A stretch of DNA of 20,500 nt from JAGXOF01 sp046545575 (GTDB lineage: Bacteria; Chloroflexota; Dehalococcoidia; SZUA-161; SpSt-899). Shown in pieces: positions 1-8,234 of the stretch (positions are counted from its first letter, which is position 1; each line of letters starts with the position of its first letter). The stretch lies in the NCBI GenBank assembly GCA_046545575.1, contig JBKGZM010000033.1:1-20500 (forward strand), in the 5' to 3' direction. The notes under the pieces were generated by a model, which ran no database searches, was not told the DNA's origin, and was given only the letters and a program-made list of their open reading frames with translations. Position numbers and translations under genes: made by a program.

Positions 1-1348
1 ATATAAGAGAAGTCGGAGTTAACATCTCCGGCATACCTGGTCCACCCTTTGGGCCTTCGTAACGAATCACTACTACATCACCCGGTTTGATGGCCCCACT
101 CATGATTCCCTTGGTAGCCTCATCCTCTGAATCGAAAACGCGAGCAGGCCCCTGGTGTGTCAACATCTCCGACACTACCGCAGCGCTTTTCACCACCGCC
201 CCATCTGGAGCCAAGTTACCGAAAAGCATAGTAAGTCCACCCGTCGGCGAATAGGGATTGTCTTTAGGGCAGATAACATCATAATTGCTTACCTTCGCCT
301 CTGCAATATTCTCCTCCAACAAGCGGCCAGTGACTGTTTCCGTTTCAAGCCGGAGAAGATCACTAAGTTCCTTCATAACAGCCGGAATTCCACCAGCCAA
401 ACCAAGATCCTCAATATGATATTCTCCGGCCGGACTCAGTTTGGCTATGTGGGGAGTAGTCTCATTTATCTCGTTCACCTTTGACAGCGGAAAATCAATA
501 TTCGCCTCGGAAGCGATGGCCATAAGATGCAACACGGAATTAGTGCTGCCGCCAAGTGCCGTATCAACGACAAATGCGTTATACATCGAGTCCTCTGTAA
601 TAATATCCAGCGGCCTCGTATCCTCTCCCAACAGCTCCATCACCTTTCTCCCCGCCTGGCGAGCAAGCGCTATTCGCCGGGAATCCACAGCGGGAATGGT
701 GCCATTACCTGGAAGCGCTATCCCCAATGCCTCGGCAAGACAGTTCATGGTGTTCGCGGTAAACATACCCGCACATGAACCAGGACCAGGGCATGCGACT
801 TGCTCGATATCTAGTAGCTCATCCTCTCCCATTGTCCCGCTGCTTACCTTTCCCACGGCCTCAAACACGCTTATAAGGTCAACAGCATTACCTTGCGGAA
901 GACGCCCTGCGAGCATCGGTCCGCCACTAACAAATATAGAGGGAATATTGAGCCGGACTGCTGCCATAAGCATGCCAGGAACGATTTTGTCGCAATCGGC
1001 GACAAAAACCAGCGCATCAAAGGCATGTCCCTGCACAACAGTCTCCACGGAATCAGCAATAAGTTCGCGGCTGGGGAGGCTATTCCTCATCCCCGGATGA
1101 TTCATGGCAATGCCGTCGCAAATGCCAATAGTATTAAATTCAAACGGCGTACCGCCCGCACTGTAAACCCCCTGCTTTACAGCTTCCACAACATTCTTTA
1201 AATGCATATGCCCCGGGATGATTTCATTGAAGCTGTTCACAATGCCGACGAAGGGCTTCCTTATTTCCTCGTCGCCATAGCCCAGTGCGTGCATAAGAGA
1301 ACGGTGGGGTGCTCTCTCTATGCCCCTTTTGGTCACATCGCTTCTCAT
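1..1348 (-). CDS. ilvD: Dihydroxy-acid dehydratase, C-terminus cut by window edge
   Basis: IlvD dehydrates 2,3-dihydroxy-isovalerate and 2,3-dihydroxy-3-methylvalerate to the 2-keto acids, the third common step of valine and isoleucine synthesis, in the cytoplasm. I translated this frame by hand: it stays open from an ATG at 1348 down to base 1, giving about 449 residues of the usual 550-560, so roughly the last 100 are outside. Visible family motifs are NSFNEIIPGHMHL (38-50), ICDGIAMNH (76-84), SRELIADS (93-100), ADCDKIVPGM (117-126) and CPGPGSCAGMFTANT (186-200). Cys77, Cys119 and Cys192 are candidate Fe-S ligands, and Lys121 follows Cys119 in the CDK motif. Position 46 is Gly (PGH) where the plant-type [2Fe-2S] subfamily has Cys; E. 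coli and Bacillus IlvD also have PGH, so this fits the other subfamily. The start is fixed by AGGAGG five bases upstream. The gene is divergent from nusA. Confidence 0.96.
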   Translation of the reverse strand, partial: MRSDVTKRGIERAPHRSLMHALGYGDEEIRKPFVGIVNSFNEIIPGHMHLKNVVEAVKQGVYSAGGTPFEFNTIGICDGIAMNHPGMRNSLPSRELIADSVETVVQGHAFDALVFVADCDKIVPGMLMAAVRLNIPSIFVSGGPMLAGRLPQGNAVDLISVFEAVGKVSSGTMGEDELLDIEQVACPGPGSCAGMFTANTMNCLAEALGIALPGNGTIPAVDSRRIALARQAGRKVMELLGEDTRPLDIITEDSMYNAFVVDTALGGSTNSVLHLMAIASEANIDFPLSKVNEINETTPHIAKLSPAGEYHIEDLGLAGGIPAVMKELSDLLRLETETVTGRLLEENIAEAKVSNYDVICPKDNPYSPTGGLTMLFGNLAPDGAVVKSAAVVSEMLTHQGPARVFDSEDEATKGIMSGAIKPGDVVVIRYEGPKGGPGMPEMLTPTSLI

Positions 1349-1438
1349 ATCTACCTCCTGACCGCCACGCAGAATCCGCCTCAAGGACGCAAAAAGGGAG
1401 TATCCACCTGCGGCGGAACCCATCGCAACTATGGATAA

Positions 1439-1467
1439 ACCTTAGCATAGCTACAATTTGGTGTCAA
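1439..1467 (-). promoter_or_regulatory. Probable sigma70 promoter of ilvD
   Basis: On the minus strand a perfect -35 box TTGACA (1462-1467) is followed after 17 bp by TAAGGT (1439-1444). Transcription would start near 1432 and give a leader of about 85 nt before the ilvD ATG. I see no T-box or obvious branched-chain leader peptide in that short leader. Confidence 0.6.
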
Positions 1468-1489
1468 GAAAGCTGTGCGTAGGATAGCC

Positions 1490-1518
1490 TTGAAATGCAC
1501 TGCCAAAAGTGCTATATT
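1490..1518 (+). promoter_or_regulatory. Probable sigma70 promoter of the nusA operon
   Basis: TTGAAA (1490-1495) and TATATT (1513-1518) are separated by exactly 17 bp. The start of transcription would fall near 1525, about 63 nt before the nusA ATG. It is back to back with the ilvD promoter, so the two units share one control region. Confidence 0.65.
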
Positions 1519-1528
1519 CCTTAAGTGG

Positions 1529-1550
1529 AAAGTGGGTGGATGCCCACTTT
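1529..1550 (+). promoter_or_regulatory. Terminator-like hairpin in the nusA leader
   Basis: An 8-bp perfect stem AAAGTGGG/CCCACTTT encloses the loop TGGATG, and the descending arm runs into six consecutive T residues (1548-1553) and then AAATTTTT. It begins only a few bases after the predicted transcription start and lies 37 bp before the nusA ATG. The shape is that of a weak intrinsic terminator or attenuator. A role in control of nusA is inference. Confidence 0.5.
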
Positions 1551-1587
1551 TTTAAATTTTTATATATAGAGCCCTAGAGGTGCTCAA

Positions 1588-2940
1588 ATGAAAAACGAGT
1601 TTCTCTTGGCCATAACACAATTAGCGGCAGAAAGAAACCTGCCTAAAGACCTGGTCTTTAAGGTAGTAGAGGATGCTTTGCTATCTACTTACCGCAAGGA
1701 GAAGGCTCTTGAACCATACGATCTGTCTGTTAAGGTACTACCCGGCACTGGTGAGATAAAGGTTTACGCACAGAAGACCGTTGTGGAATCACCAGAGGAC
1801 GAATACCATGAGATATCGCTGGAAGAGGCCCGCAAAATAAAGAAAGACGCCAACATTGGCGATACCGTGGATGTGCTAGTCCGTGCTCCGGATGCGGGAA
1901 GAATCGGGGTAAACGTTGCTAAACAGGTCGTCATGCAACGCCTTCACGAGGCCGAAAATGAATTCATAATGGGGACATTCGCTCATAGAGAGGGAGACAT
2001 AATAAGCGGCGTAATACAGAGAAGAGACGGGTATAACATAACCGTGGACCTGGGTAAGGCAGAAGGCATACTTCCTCCATCGGAACAAGTCAGAACCGAG
2101 AACTATCGCCCGGGACAGAGATTGCGATTGTATCTACTGGAGGTGAGTCAAACCAATAAGAGCCCCAGGATACTGTTGTCCAGGACAAACATCAACCTGG
2201 TAAGACGCTTGTTCGAGCTTGAGGTACCTGAGATCAGCAATGGCCTCGTGCAAATAGAGGCAATTGCACGGGAACCTGGAGCACGGACCAAACTGGCTGT
2301 AGCCGAGACACAACAAGGCATTGATGCTGTCGGTTCATGTATAGGACTTCGAGGGGTTAGAATCCAAAACGTTATCAACGAGTTCCAAGGGGAGAAGATA
2401 GACATCGTCCAATGGTCTCAAGATCCCAAAACGTTTATTGCCAATGCACTCAGTCCAGCTCATGTACTGGAAGTAATAGCCGATCCCGTCGAAGGCGCAC
2501 TGGCAGTGGTCCCGGACAATCAGTTCTCACTGGCCATAGGCAGGGAAGGACAAAATGTCCGCCTTGCGGCCAACCTAACAGGTTGGAAAATAGACATCAA
2601 GAGTGCAAGCACAGTTGAGGAAGAGCGGGCTGCCCAAAGAGCCGAGGAAGTGACTGCAACCGAGGAGGAACCTGTAGAGACCGAGGAACAAGCAGTGGAG
2701 GAGGAAGTTGCTGAGGAAGAAGAGGAGGAAGAGCTAACACCCGTCGAATCTATTATTGGAGAGGGGACGCCACCAGCTGAGACCGGGGGCCTCCGCTTTG
2801 CTGAGGATATTCTCCCCGCTAAAGCAAATGCTCAATCTGAAGACAGTAAAGGCAAAAAGAAACAAGCAACAAAGGGCAAAACCAAGAAAAAGAAGCCCGA
2901 GCGTACTCAAGGAGAAGATGAAGACGAAATTCAATACTGA
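1588..2940 (+). CDS. nusA: Transcription termination/antitermination factor NusA
   Basis: NusA binds RNA polymerase near the RNA exit channel and modulates pausing, termination and antitermination. The 450 residues show the N-terminal polymerase-binding domain (about 1-125), an S1 domain (about 135-200, EGDIISGVI onwards), KH1 with GLRG at 253-256 and KH2 with GREG at 318-321. The core ends near residue 340. A tail of about 110 residues follows: very acidic at 343-382 and Lys-rich at 421-437. The core matches the family, but the bipolar tail is not part of the standard domain set and is probably disordered. GAGGTG precedes the ATG at a good distance. It is the first gene of nusA-ylxR-infB-rbfA-truB. 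rimP, often just upstream, is not here. Confidence 0.97.
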   Translation: MKNEFLLAITQLAAERNLPKDLVFKVVEDALLSTYRKEKALEPYDLSVKVLPGTGEIKVYAQKTVVESPEDEYHEISLEEARKIKKDANIGDTVDVLVRAPDAGRIGVNVAKQVVMQRLHEAENEFIMGTFAHREGDIISGVIQRRDGYNITVDLGKAEGILPPSEQVRTENYRPGQRLRLYLLEVSQTNKSPRILLSRTNINLVRRLFELEVPEISNGLVQIEAIAREPGARTKLAVAETQQGIDAVGSCIGLRGVRIQNVINEFQGEKIDIVQWSQDPKTFIANALSPAHVLEVIADPVEGALAVVPDNQFSLAIGREGQNVRLAANLTGWKIDIKSASTVEEERAAQRAEEVTATEEEPVETEEQAVEEEVAEEEEEEELTPVESIIGEGTPPAETGGLRFAEDILPAKANAQSEDSKGKKKQATKGKTKKKKPERTQGEDEDEIQY

Positions 2941-2949
2941 GGATAAGCC

Positions 2950-3276
2950 ATGGGGTATATCAAAGGACACGTTCCTGAAAGAACGTGCATAGCATGCAGA
3001 CAGAAAAGGCCAAAACGGGAGCTTGTTCGAGTGGTATGTAATCCCGAGGGCAAGGTGGAAGTAGATCCCAATGGCAAGAAAACAGGACGGGGCGCTTACC
3101 TGTGCAGGAACAAACCATGTTGGGAATTCGCGCTCAAAAGAGACAAGAAGGATCGTTTAGCACATGCGCTAAAAACCAGAATAACCCAGGAGAACTGGGT
3201 ACGCCTGAGCGATTACATTAATAGCCTCCCCATAGAGAGTCAAGAAGGAGTGAATGAGTCCAAGAGCATCAAATAG
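2950..3276 (+). CDS. ylxR: YlxR family RNA-binding protein (RnpM-like)
   Basis: A 108-residue member of the YlxR/DUF448 family, whose gene commonly sits between nusA and infB. The Bacillus subtilis member is known as RnpM, an RNase P modulator that binds RNA. Visible motifs are RTCIACR (11-17), GRGAYLC (46-52) and Cys57, so C13xxC16 and C52/C57 are paired cysteines. The N-terminus is rich in basic residues. The C-terminus (about 80-108) is less conserved. The ATG is 9 bp after the nusA stop, and GAGG overlaps that stop codon, so translation is probably coupled. Its last 23 bp overlap the start of infB in another frame. The rplGB-type L7Ae gene found here in Bacillus is missing. Confidence 0.9.
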   Translation: MGYIKGHVPERTCIACRQKRPKRELVRVVCNPEGKVEVDPNGKKTGRGAYLCRNKPCWEFALKRDKKDRLAHALKTRITQENWVRLSDYINSLPIESQEGVNESKSIK

Positions 3277-5059
3277 AAGTACAACATCCAAGACCAAGAC
3301 AGGGCGGAAAACAGTCAAACCAAACACGCAATTGGTTTTGACTCGTTCCATCGTTGTTAAGGACCTCGCGAGCCTGCTCGGTATAAGTTCGGTTGAACTC
3401 ATCAAACGCCTGATGCGGAAAAGCGTTATGGCCAACATCAATCAAACGGTCGACTACGACACTGCGGCGTCAATAGCCACTGAGCTTGGCTACAAACCAG
3501 TAGCTGAGGAAGAAGAGCAAACGTCGCAGACAAAGCAGGAAATTTCTTCCGAGGAGACCAAAGCCCAAAAGCCACGCCCACCGGTCGTGACGATACTGGG
3601 CCATGTGGACCACGGCAAGACAACTCTGCTTGATACCATTCGTCACAGTAAGCTCACTGACAAAGAAGTAGGAGAAATAACCCAGCATATAGGAGCTTAT
3701 CAGGTAGAGGTTAATGAACAGAAGATAACCTTCATTGATACACCTGGTCATGAAGCCTTTACCACCATGCGGGCTCAGGGGGCACGTGTAACCGACATCG
3801 CTATTCTTATTATCTCGGCTGAGGATGGAATAATGCCCCAAACTGTGGAGGCAATAGACCACGCAAGGGCAGCGGAGGTCCCCATTATCGCCGCCATAAA
3901 TAAGATAGATAAACCTACCGCAGATGCCGACCGAGCAAAGAAACAGCTCGCCGAGCATAACGTGATAATTGAGGAATGGGGAGGAGACGTAATCGTTGTT
4001 CCAGTCTCCGCTAAAACAGGCGAGGGAGTAGATAATCTACTGGAGCATATTCTAATCATTGCGGAGATAGAAGAACTCAAGGCAAACCCCGATACGGAAG
4101 CCAAAGGGGTGGTCCTGGAAGCTAAACTCGACAATACCAGAGGCGTCCTGGCAACCTTGCTCGTCAAGGATGGCACCCTGAACGTCGGGGATTGTGTAGT
4201 CGTAGCTGACACATACTGGGGCAGGCTGCGAGCCATGTTCGACGAATGGGGGAAATCGGTCAAATCGGCTGGCCCATCAACCCCGGTTGAAGTGATGGGA
4301 CTGAACGAGGTACCCCAGGCCGGGAGCCTGTTTACAGTGGTAGCAAATGAGCATGAGGCACGGGAAAGAATAGAAGAGGCAGAAGCTGAGAGACAACGAG
4401 CACGTAAAGGGCATGCGCCAAGTTTAGACTCCGTCTCCGCGCAAATACGGAACGGGGTAGCTAAAGGCCTCAACCTCATTATCAAAACCGACGTTCAAGG
4501 AAGCATAGAGCCTGTCCGAAAATCTTTAGAACAGTTGGAAAACGAAGAGGTAAAGGTCAGAATCGTCCATGCAGGAAGTGGCACCATCACGGAGAGCGAC
4601 GTCATGCTGGCGATTGCTTCCAAATCCATTATCATTGGCTTCAATACCCGTCCGGAACCCAGAACCAAACGACTCGCAGATTCAGAGAGAATTGAGATAC
4701 GAAGCTATCAGACAATCTATCGTCTTATTGAGGACTTGCAAAAAACTGTAACCGGAATGCTTGAGCCGACATATGTCGATGTCACAGAAGGGCATGCAGA
4801 GATTCGTGCTATCTTCCCAGCGAGATCTGGCAAGGTCGCAGGTTGTTACATAACGGACGGGAAGGGAACCCGAAAGAGTCTCGTCAGAGTGATGCGCAAT
4901 GGACAAGTGGTCCATGAATCAAATGTAGAGAGCTTGAATCATTTTAAAGACGCTGTCTCTGAAATGGCCGCGGGAAATGAGTGTGGTGTTGGCGTTGAAG
5001 GATTCTCCGATTTCGCAGTCGGAGACATCCTGGAGTTCTACCACAAGGAGAAACAATGA
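3254..5059 (+). CDS. infB: Translation initiation factor IF-2
   Basis: IF-2 is the GTPase that brings fMet-tRNA to the 30S subunit and promotes subunit joining. The 601 residues include an IF2_N helical domain (about 30-85), the G domain with GHVDHGKT (116-123), DTPGH (162-166), NKID (216-219) and SAK (252-254), then domains II, III and the C-terminal fMet-tRNA-binding domain ending in VGDILEFYHKEK. The protein is short because it lacks the long, low-complexity N-terminal extension of E. coli IF-2. The ATG at 3254 is the first possible start, because TGA occurs in frame directly before it. AAGGAG lies only 3 nt upstream, a tight spacing, so coupling with ylxR translation is likely. The stop overlaps the rbfA start. 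Confidence 0.97.
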   Translation: MSPRASNRSTTSKTKTGRKTVKPNTQLVLTRSIVVKDLASLLGISSVELIKRLMRKSVMANINQTVDYDTAASIATELGYKPVAEEEEQTSQTKQEISSEETKAQKPRPPVVTILGHVDHGKTTLLDTIRHSKLTDKEVGEITQHIGAYQVEVNEQKITFIDTPGHEAFTTMRAQGARVTDIAILIISAEDGIMPQTVEAIDHARAAEVPIIAAINKIDKPTADADRAKKQLAEHNVIIEEWGGDVIVVPVSAKTGEGVDNLLEHILIIAEIEELKANPDTEAKGVVLEAKLDNTRGVLATLLVKDGTLNVGDCVVVADTYWGRLRAMFDEWGKSVKSAGPSTPVEVMGLNEVPQAGSLFTVVANEHEARERIEEAEAERQRARKGHAPSLDSVSAQIRNGVAKGLNLIIKTDVQGSIEPVRKSLEQLENEEVKVRIVHAGSGTITESDVMLAIASKSIIIGFNTRPEPRTKRLADSERIEIRSYQTIYRLIEDLQKTVTGMLEPTYVDVTEGHAEIRAIFPARSGKVAGCYITDGKGTRKSLVRVMRNGQVVHESNVESLNHFKDAVSEMAAGNECGVGVEGFSDFAVGDILEFYHKEKQ

Positions 5060-5409
5060 CAAGGCGACAAAGGCAGCTCAACGAAGCCATCCGGCGAGAG
5101 GTAAGCGCGCTCTTGCTGCGCAGGGTCAATGATCCCAGGATCAAGGGTATCGTTACCGTTACGGAGGCCGATATCTCCCCCGACTTTAAGGAAGCCAAGA
5201 TATTCATCAGCACCATGGGGTCAGAGGAAGAAAACGCGGAGACGTTCCAGGGCCTTAATGCAGCCTCAAACTTCATACGGAGAGAACTGGGTGCCAGGCT
5301 TAAGCTCCGCCACACACCCAGGATCGAATTCAAGACTGACGACTCCATCAAACGGGGTAGTCATCTCATTCAAGTAATCGACCAGATAGCAACAAATCAC
5401 GACGAATAG
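5056..5409 (+). CDS. rbfA: 30S ribosome-binding factor RbfA
   Basis: RbfA is a small KH-fold protein that binds the immature 30S subunit and helps in 16S rRNA 5'-end maturation. The 117 residues carry family features: an N-terminal RRQRQLNEAIRREVS helix, the RVNDPRIKGIVTVTEADIS segment (23-41), and the RRELGARLKLRHTPRIEF region (75-92). The start overlaps the infB stop (ATGA), and AAGGAG lies 5 nt upstream inside infB, so the two genes are translationally coupled. Length and position, between infB and truB, are standard. Confidence 0.95.
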   Translation: MTRRQRQLNEAIRREVSALLLRRVNDPRIKGIVTVTEADISPDFKEAKIFISTMGSEEENAETFQGLNAASNFIRRELGARLKLRHTPRIEFKTDDSIKRGSHLIQVIDQIATNHDE

Positions 5410-5418
5410 TCAAGAGCA

Positions 5419-6321
5419 TTGAGACAGACTATTGACGGCGTCATAAACGTAAATAAACCGCAGGGCAAGACCTCTTTCCAGGTTGTGTCCCTGGTTCGGA
5501 AATTGAGCGGTGCTAAAAAAGCAGGACACTCAGGAACGCTTGATCCGGATGCCACAGGGGTCTTACTCATTCTTCTCGGACGTGCAACCAAATTAGCAAA
5601 CTTCTTAATGGACTCACCCAAGACCTACCAGGTAAAAATAGCATTCGGTTGCGCTACAACTACCTATGATGCCAGCGGTTCAATTACCCACGAAGTCAAT
5701 ACCGACTCCCTTACCCTGGATCACATCAAGGAGAACCTCAAGAAATTCCAGGGGTTTATAGAACAAACGCCTCCGATGCACAGTGCGATAAAGCACCGGG
5801 GAAAACCGCTCTACCGGCTAGCACGTGCCGGGGTAGAGATACCGAGGAAACCAAGAAAGGTGCAAATCTTCAGGATAGAGGTGCTGGACTGGCAAAATCC
5901 CGCGCTAACGCTGGAAATCGAGTGTAGCAAGGGAACGTACATTCGATCGATTGCCCATGACCTTGGTGAGGCAACGGGGTATAAAGCCTACCAAAAAGAA
6001 CTGACGCGAACCGAAAACGGACCTTTCCACATCGGTGATGCTGTATCCATTCCAACTCTTGAAGAGGCCTTTAGAAAGGGAGAATGGGGAAATATAGTTA
6101 ACCCCCTCGACGCCGCCGTGTCCCATCTCCCCTCTATGGTCATCAGTTCATCAACTGAGGAAGAGCTAACCTACGGACACCCCTTCCCCTCAGCCGATGA
6201 GGGAACACCCTATCCCGATAACCAATATTGCCGCGTCTATTCTCAAGACAACAAGTTTCTGGGAGTGATCCGCCTCAACGCGGAAAAAGGGCTATGGTAC
6301 CCGGAAAGGATTTTCGGGTAG
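5419..6321 (+). CDS. truB: tRNA pseudouridine(55) synthase TruB
   Basis: TruB converts U55 of the tRNA T-loop to pseudouridine. The 300-residue product has the family start IDGVINVNKPQGKTSF (5-20), GHSGTLDPDATGVL (36-49) with catalytic Asp42, and the CSKGTYIRSIAHDLG motif (169-183). It uses a TTG start: in frame with the upstream gene, the only codons between the rbfA stop (5407-5409) and TTG 5419 are TCA, AGA and GCA. The Shine-Dalgarno site is weak (AAGAG). Last gene of the operon. It converges on the ABC permease gene with an 18-bp gap. A hairpin with an 8-bp stem (6300-6318) covers the end of the gene, but no T-run follows it. Confidence 0.95.
   Translation: MRQTIDGVINVNKPQGKTSFQVVSLVRKLSGAKKAGHSGTLDPDATGVLLILLGRATKLANFLMDSPKTYQVKIAFGCATTTYDASGSITHEVNTDSLTLDHIKENLKKFQGFIEQTPPMHSAIKHRGKPLYRLARAGVEIPRKPRKVQIFRIEVLDWQNPALTLEIECSKGTYIRSIAHDLGEATGYKAYQKELTRTENGPFHIGDAVSIPTLEEAFRKGEWGNIVNPLDAAVSHLPSMVISSSTEEELTYGHPFPSADEGTPYPDNQYCRVYSQDNKFLGVIRLNAEKGLWYPERIFG
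6300..6318. repeat. Hairpin at the 3' end of truB
   Basis: CCCGGAAA and TTTTCGGG pair (one G-U) around the loop GGA just before the truB stop codon. It lies in a convergent gap too short for a separate terminator. No T-run follows on either strand, so a terminator role is uncertain. Confidence 0.3.
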
Positions 6322-6339
6322 CACACCACACACTATCCC

Positions 6340-7275
6340 TTAACCCGCTCTTATCTCCTGCCTCATAAAGTTCACGTACGAGATGCTGAAGCAGATAACA
6401 ATAAGAGCTATAAGCGCCGTCAAATGAGGCCATACAAGCCTCAAGCTCTGGCCCAATGCCAGAGGCCCGGGAACCATACCGGCAACCTCGCCCCTCGTCA
6501 CCAACGAACGCAAAGTCCTGGTACTGGGATTAAGTATGGTCCCAGTAGCTTCCTCAAATAGGGTAGTGGGAGAAATCCTCATGACATTATCACGAATCTC
6601 ACGGTTCTCGAGCACCTGCTGTGTATCGGTCTGGTCGGTCACAGGAGCAACCCGGTCGGCTATAACTCCGGCGATCATGGAAATGAACAATGCAAATATT
6701 ATCCATATCGCGATAGCGGCAAACGCTGAGGTTGTGGTCCGGCTGAACAACACCGAGAAGAGGATTCCCAGACCCAGCCAGAACCCTACATAAATCAGGC
6801 TCACCACGAAAAAAATCAAGAGACGCGCTATCTCCTCCCCACCGGGAGCAACCCCTATCATCCTCAATCCGAATCCCGAGATAATAAGCAGAATGCTCGC
6901 CAGCATGATACCAATGGCCGCCAGCCCAGCCAGGAACTTGCCATTGATTATCGCATCTCGAAAGAGCGGCTGGGAAACGATCCTGCTCAGTGTCCCCTGT
7001 GATCGCTCATTGTTTATGGCATCGAATCCGAAGATTATCCCTATCAGGGGGCCAAAAAAGCTCAGGAACCAGATGAAAGAGGGCAGCCCGCCACCACTGG
7101 TGGTGAACAGCCGCAAGAAGACAAACTCGGTAGGGGTTTCCTGAACATTACTTACTATGGTCTGAGCGGCAGTATATGTGGCATAAAATGCAGCAAGCAG
7201 GATTATGCCAAAAAGTATAACGAATCGCCAGCTACCAAAGTAGTCCGCTACTTCTTTCCAGAAAACTGCTCTCAT
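6340..7275 (-). CDS. ABC-2 type transporter permease
   Basis: A 311-residue integral membrane protein of the ABC-2 / NosY-like family. Hydrophobic segments lie near residues 18-36, 65-84, 114-138, 150-175, 182-206 and 283-305. The cytoplasmic coupling region FDAINNERSQGTLSRI (84-99) with SQPLFRD (101-107) is the family's hallmark. An extracellular loop of about 75 residues (207-282) separates the last two membrane segments. It is the last gene of the leftward unit, 25 bp after the ATPase gene. The start has a G-rich Shine-Dalgarno (GGGGGGA). With the ATPase it should form an exporter or membrane-remodelling ABC complex. The substrate is unknown. Confidence 0.88.
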   Translation of the reverse strand: MRAVFWKEVADYFGSWRFVILFGIILLAAFYATYTAAQTIVSNVQETPTEFVFLRLFTTSGGGLPSFIWFLSFFGPLIGIIFGFDAINNERSQGTLSRIVSQPLFRDAIINGKFLAGLAAIGIMLASILLIISGFGLRMIGVAPGGEEIARLLIFFVVSLIYVGFWLGLGILFSVLFSRTTTSAFAAIAIWIIFALFISMIAGVIADRVAPVTDQTDTQQVLENREIRDNVMRISPTTLFEEATGTILNPSTRTLRSLVTRGEVAGMVPGPLALGQSLRLVWPHLTALIALIVICFSISYVNFMRQEIRAG

Positions 7276-7300
7276 TTATCCCCCCAAAAGCTTTTGATCC

Positions 7301-8233
7301 TTATTCCTCGCGGAAGTACCTCATATACAACTCTTCCAGGGTATAATCCTGGCTCCTTATCTGAGTGGGCACAACTCCGCTATCAAAAATAGCTCTGGAG
7401 ATGGCTTCGCTCACATCCCTGTCGCTGCTTATACGGCTAACAGCGCCATCGGGTTTGACTTCCTTCACGCCTTCAACGGCCTTAATCCGTTCCAAAACCT
7501 GGTCATTCATTTCAGAGACCCGAACCTCGAGCAGGTTCTGCCCGCCACTCAAAATCTCCTGTCCCAGACGCTGGATAGAACCCTCAGCTACCATATGCCC
7601 TTTAGACATTATGCCGACGCGGTCACATATCCTCTGCACCTGGTGGAGGAAATGGGACGAAATCACAACGCTTATTCCCCTCTCTCGGGCCATCGTCACT
7701 ATGAGGTTCAGAATATAGTTCGCCCCATCGGGATCAATGCCCAGAGTGGGTTCATCCAGAAACACAAGCGCGGGATCCTTGATCAAAACATCGGCAATGC
7801 CCAGACGCTGTTTCATCCCCCTGGAGAACGTGCCCACCTCCTGTTCCACTGCCTGTGAGAGGCCAACCGAGGCCAGGGCATCCTCGATCCTCTGTTCTGC
7901 CACCTTATCCGGTATCCTGTTTAACCGGGTAACATAACGCAGATTCTCCCTGGCGGTCATGTCGCCGTAGAAACCGACGTTCTCCGGGAGATATCCAGCT
8001 ATCCTCTTGACCTTCAACGGCTCCCTGGTAGCATCATATCCCTGAACCCTCGCCACCCCCTCCGTAGGTTCCGTGAGGCCCAGGATCATGAGGATGGAGG
8101 TCGTTTTCCCGGCACCGTTGGGTCCCAGGAAACCGAATATCTCACCCTCCTCCACGCTGAGGTTCAGCTTATCCACCACCGTGGTGCCATCGTATGTCTT
8201 GGTCAGGTTTATGGTTTCCACAACCGGTGCCAA
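7301..8233 (-). CDS. ABC transporter ATP-binding protein
   Basis: A 310-residue ATPase of the ABC-2 exporter class (CcmA/NosF-like). Walker A is GPNGAGKTT (37-45), the signature FSRGMKQ (136-142), Walker B LVFLDEP (156-162) and the switch His194. The Q-loop position reads YLPEN (81-85), with Glu in place of Gln, as often seen in this subfamily. The nucleotide-binding domain ends near 215. A C-terminal domain of about 95 residues follows, ending in EELYMRYFREE, also typical. It starts with TTG at 8233: AAGGAGG lies 7 nt upstream, inside the last codons of the preceding gene, and only one base separates that gene's stop from the TTG. This implies coupled translation with the NEW3 protein. Confidence 0.92.
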   Translation of the reverse strand: MAPVVETINLTKTYDGTTVVDKLNLSVEEGEIFGFLGPNGAGKTTSILMILGLTEPTEGVARVQGYDATREPLKVKRIAGYLPENVGFYGDMTARENLRYVTRLNRIPDKVAEQRIEDALASVGLSQAVEQEVGTFSRGMKQRLGIADVLIKDPALVFLDEPTLGIDPDGANYILNLIVTMARERGISVVISSHFLHQVQRICDRVGIMSKGHMVAEGSIQRLGQEILSGGQNLLEVRVSEMNDQVLERIKAVEGVKEVKPDGAVSRISSDRDVSEAISRAIFDSGVVPTQIRSQDYTLEELYMRYFREE

Positions 8234-8234
8234 A

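Noticed and set aside
441..1100. 219-residue ORF on the plus strand
   Set aside because: It is antisense to ilvD, whose translation is conserved throughout; the ORF is Ser/Ala-rich with no recognisable domain.
1201..1215. Missing first cysteine of the IlvD Fe-S cluster (PGH instead of PCN)
   Set aside because: E. coli and Bacillus subtilis IlvD also have PGH here, so it marks a known subfamily, not a defect.
1349..1432. T-box or leader-peptide attenuator before ilvD
   Set aside because: The leader is only about 85 nt, with no T-box sequence, no run of branched-chain codons and no terminator hairpin with T-run.
3775..4485. 236-residue ORF on the minus strand
   Set aside because: It is antisense to the infB G domain and following domains, with shadow-type composition rich in Ser, Ala and Thr.
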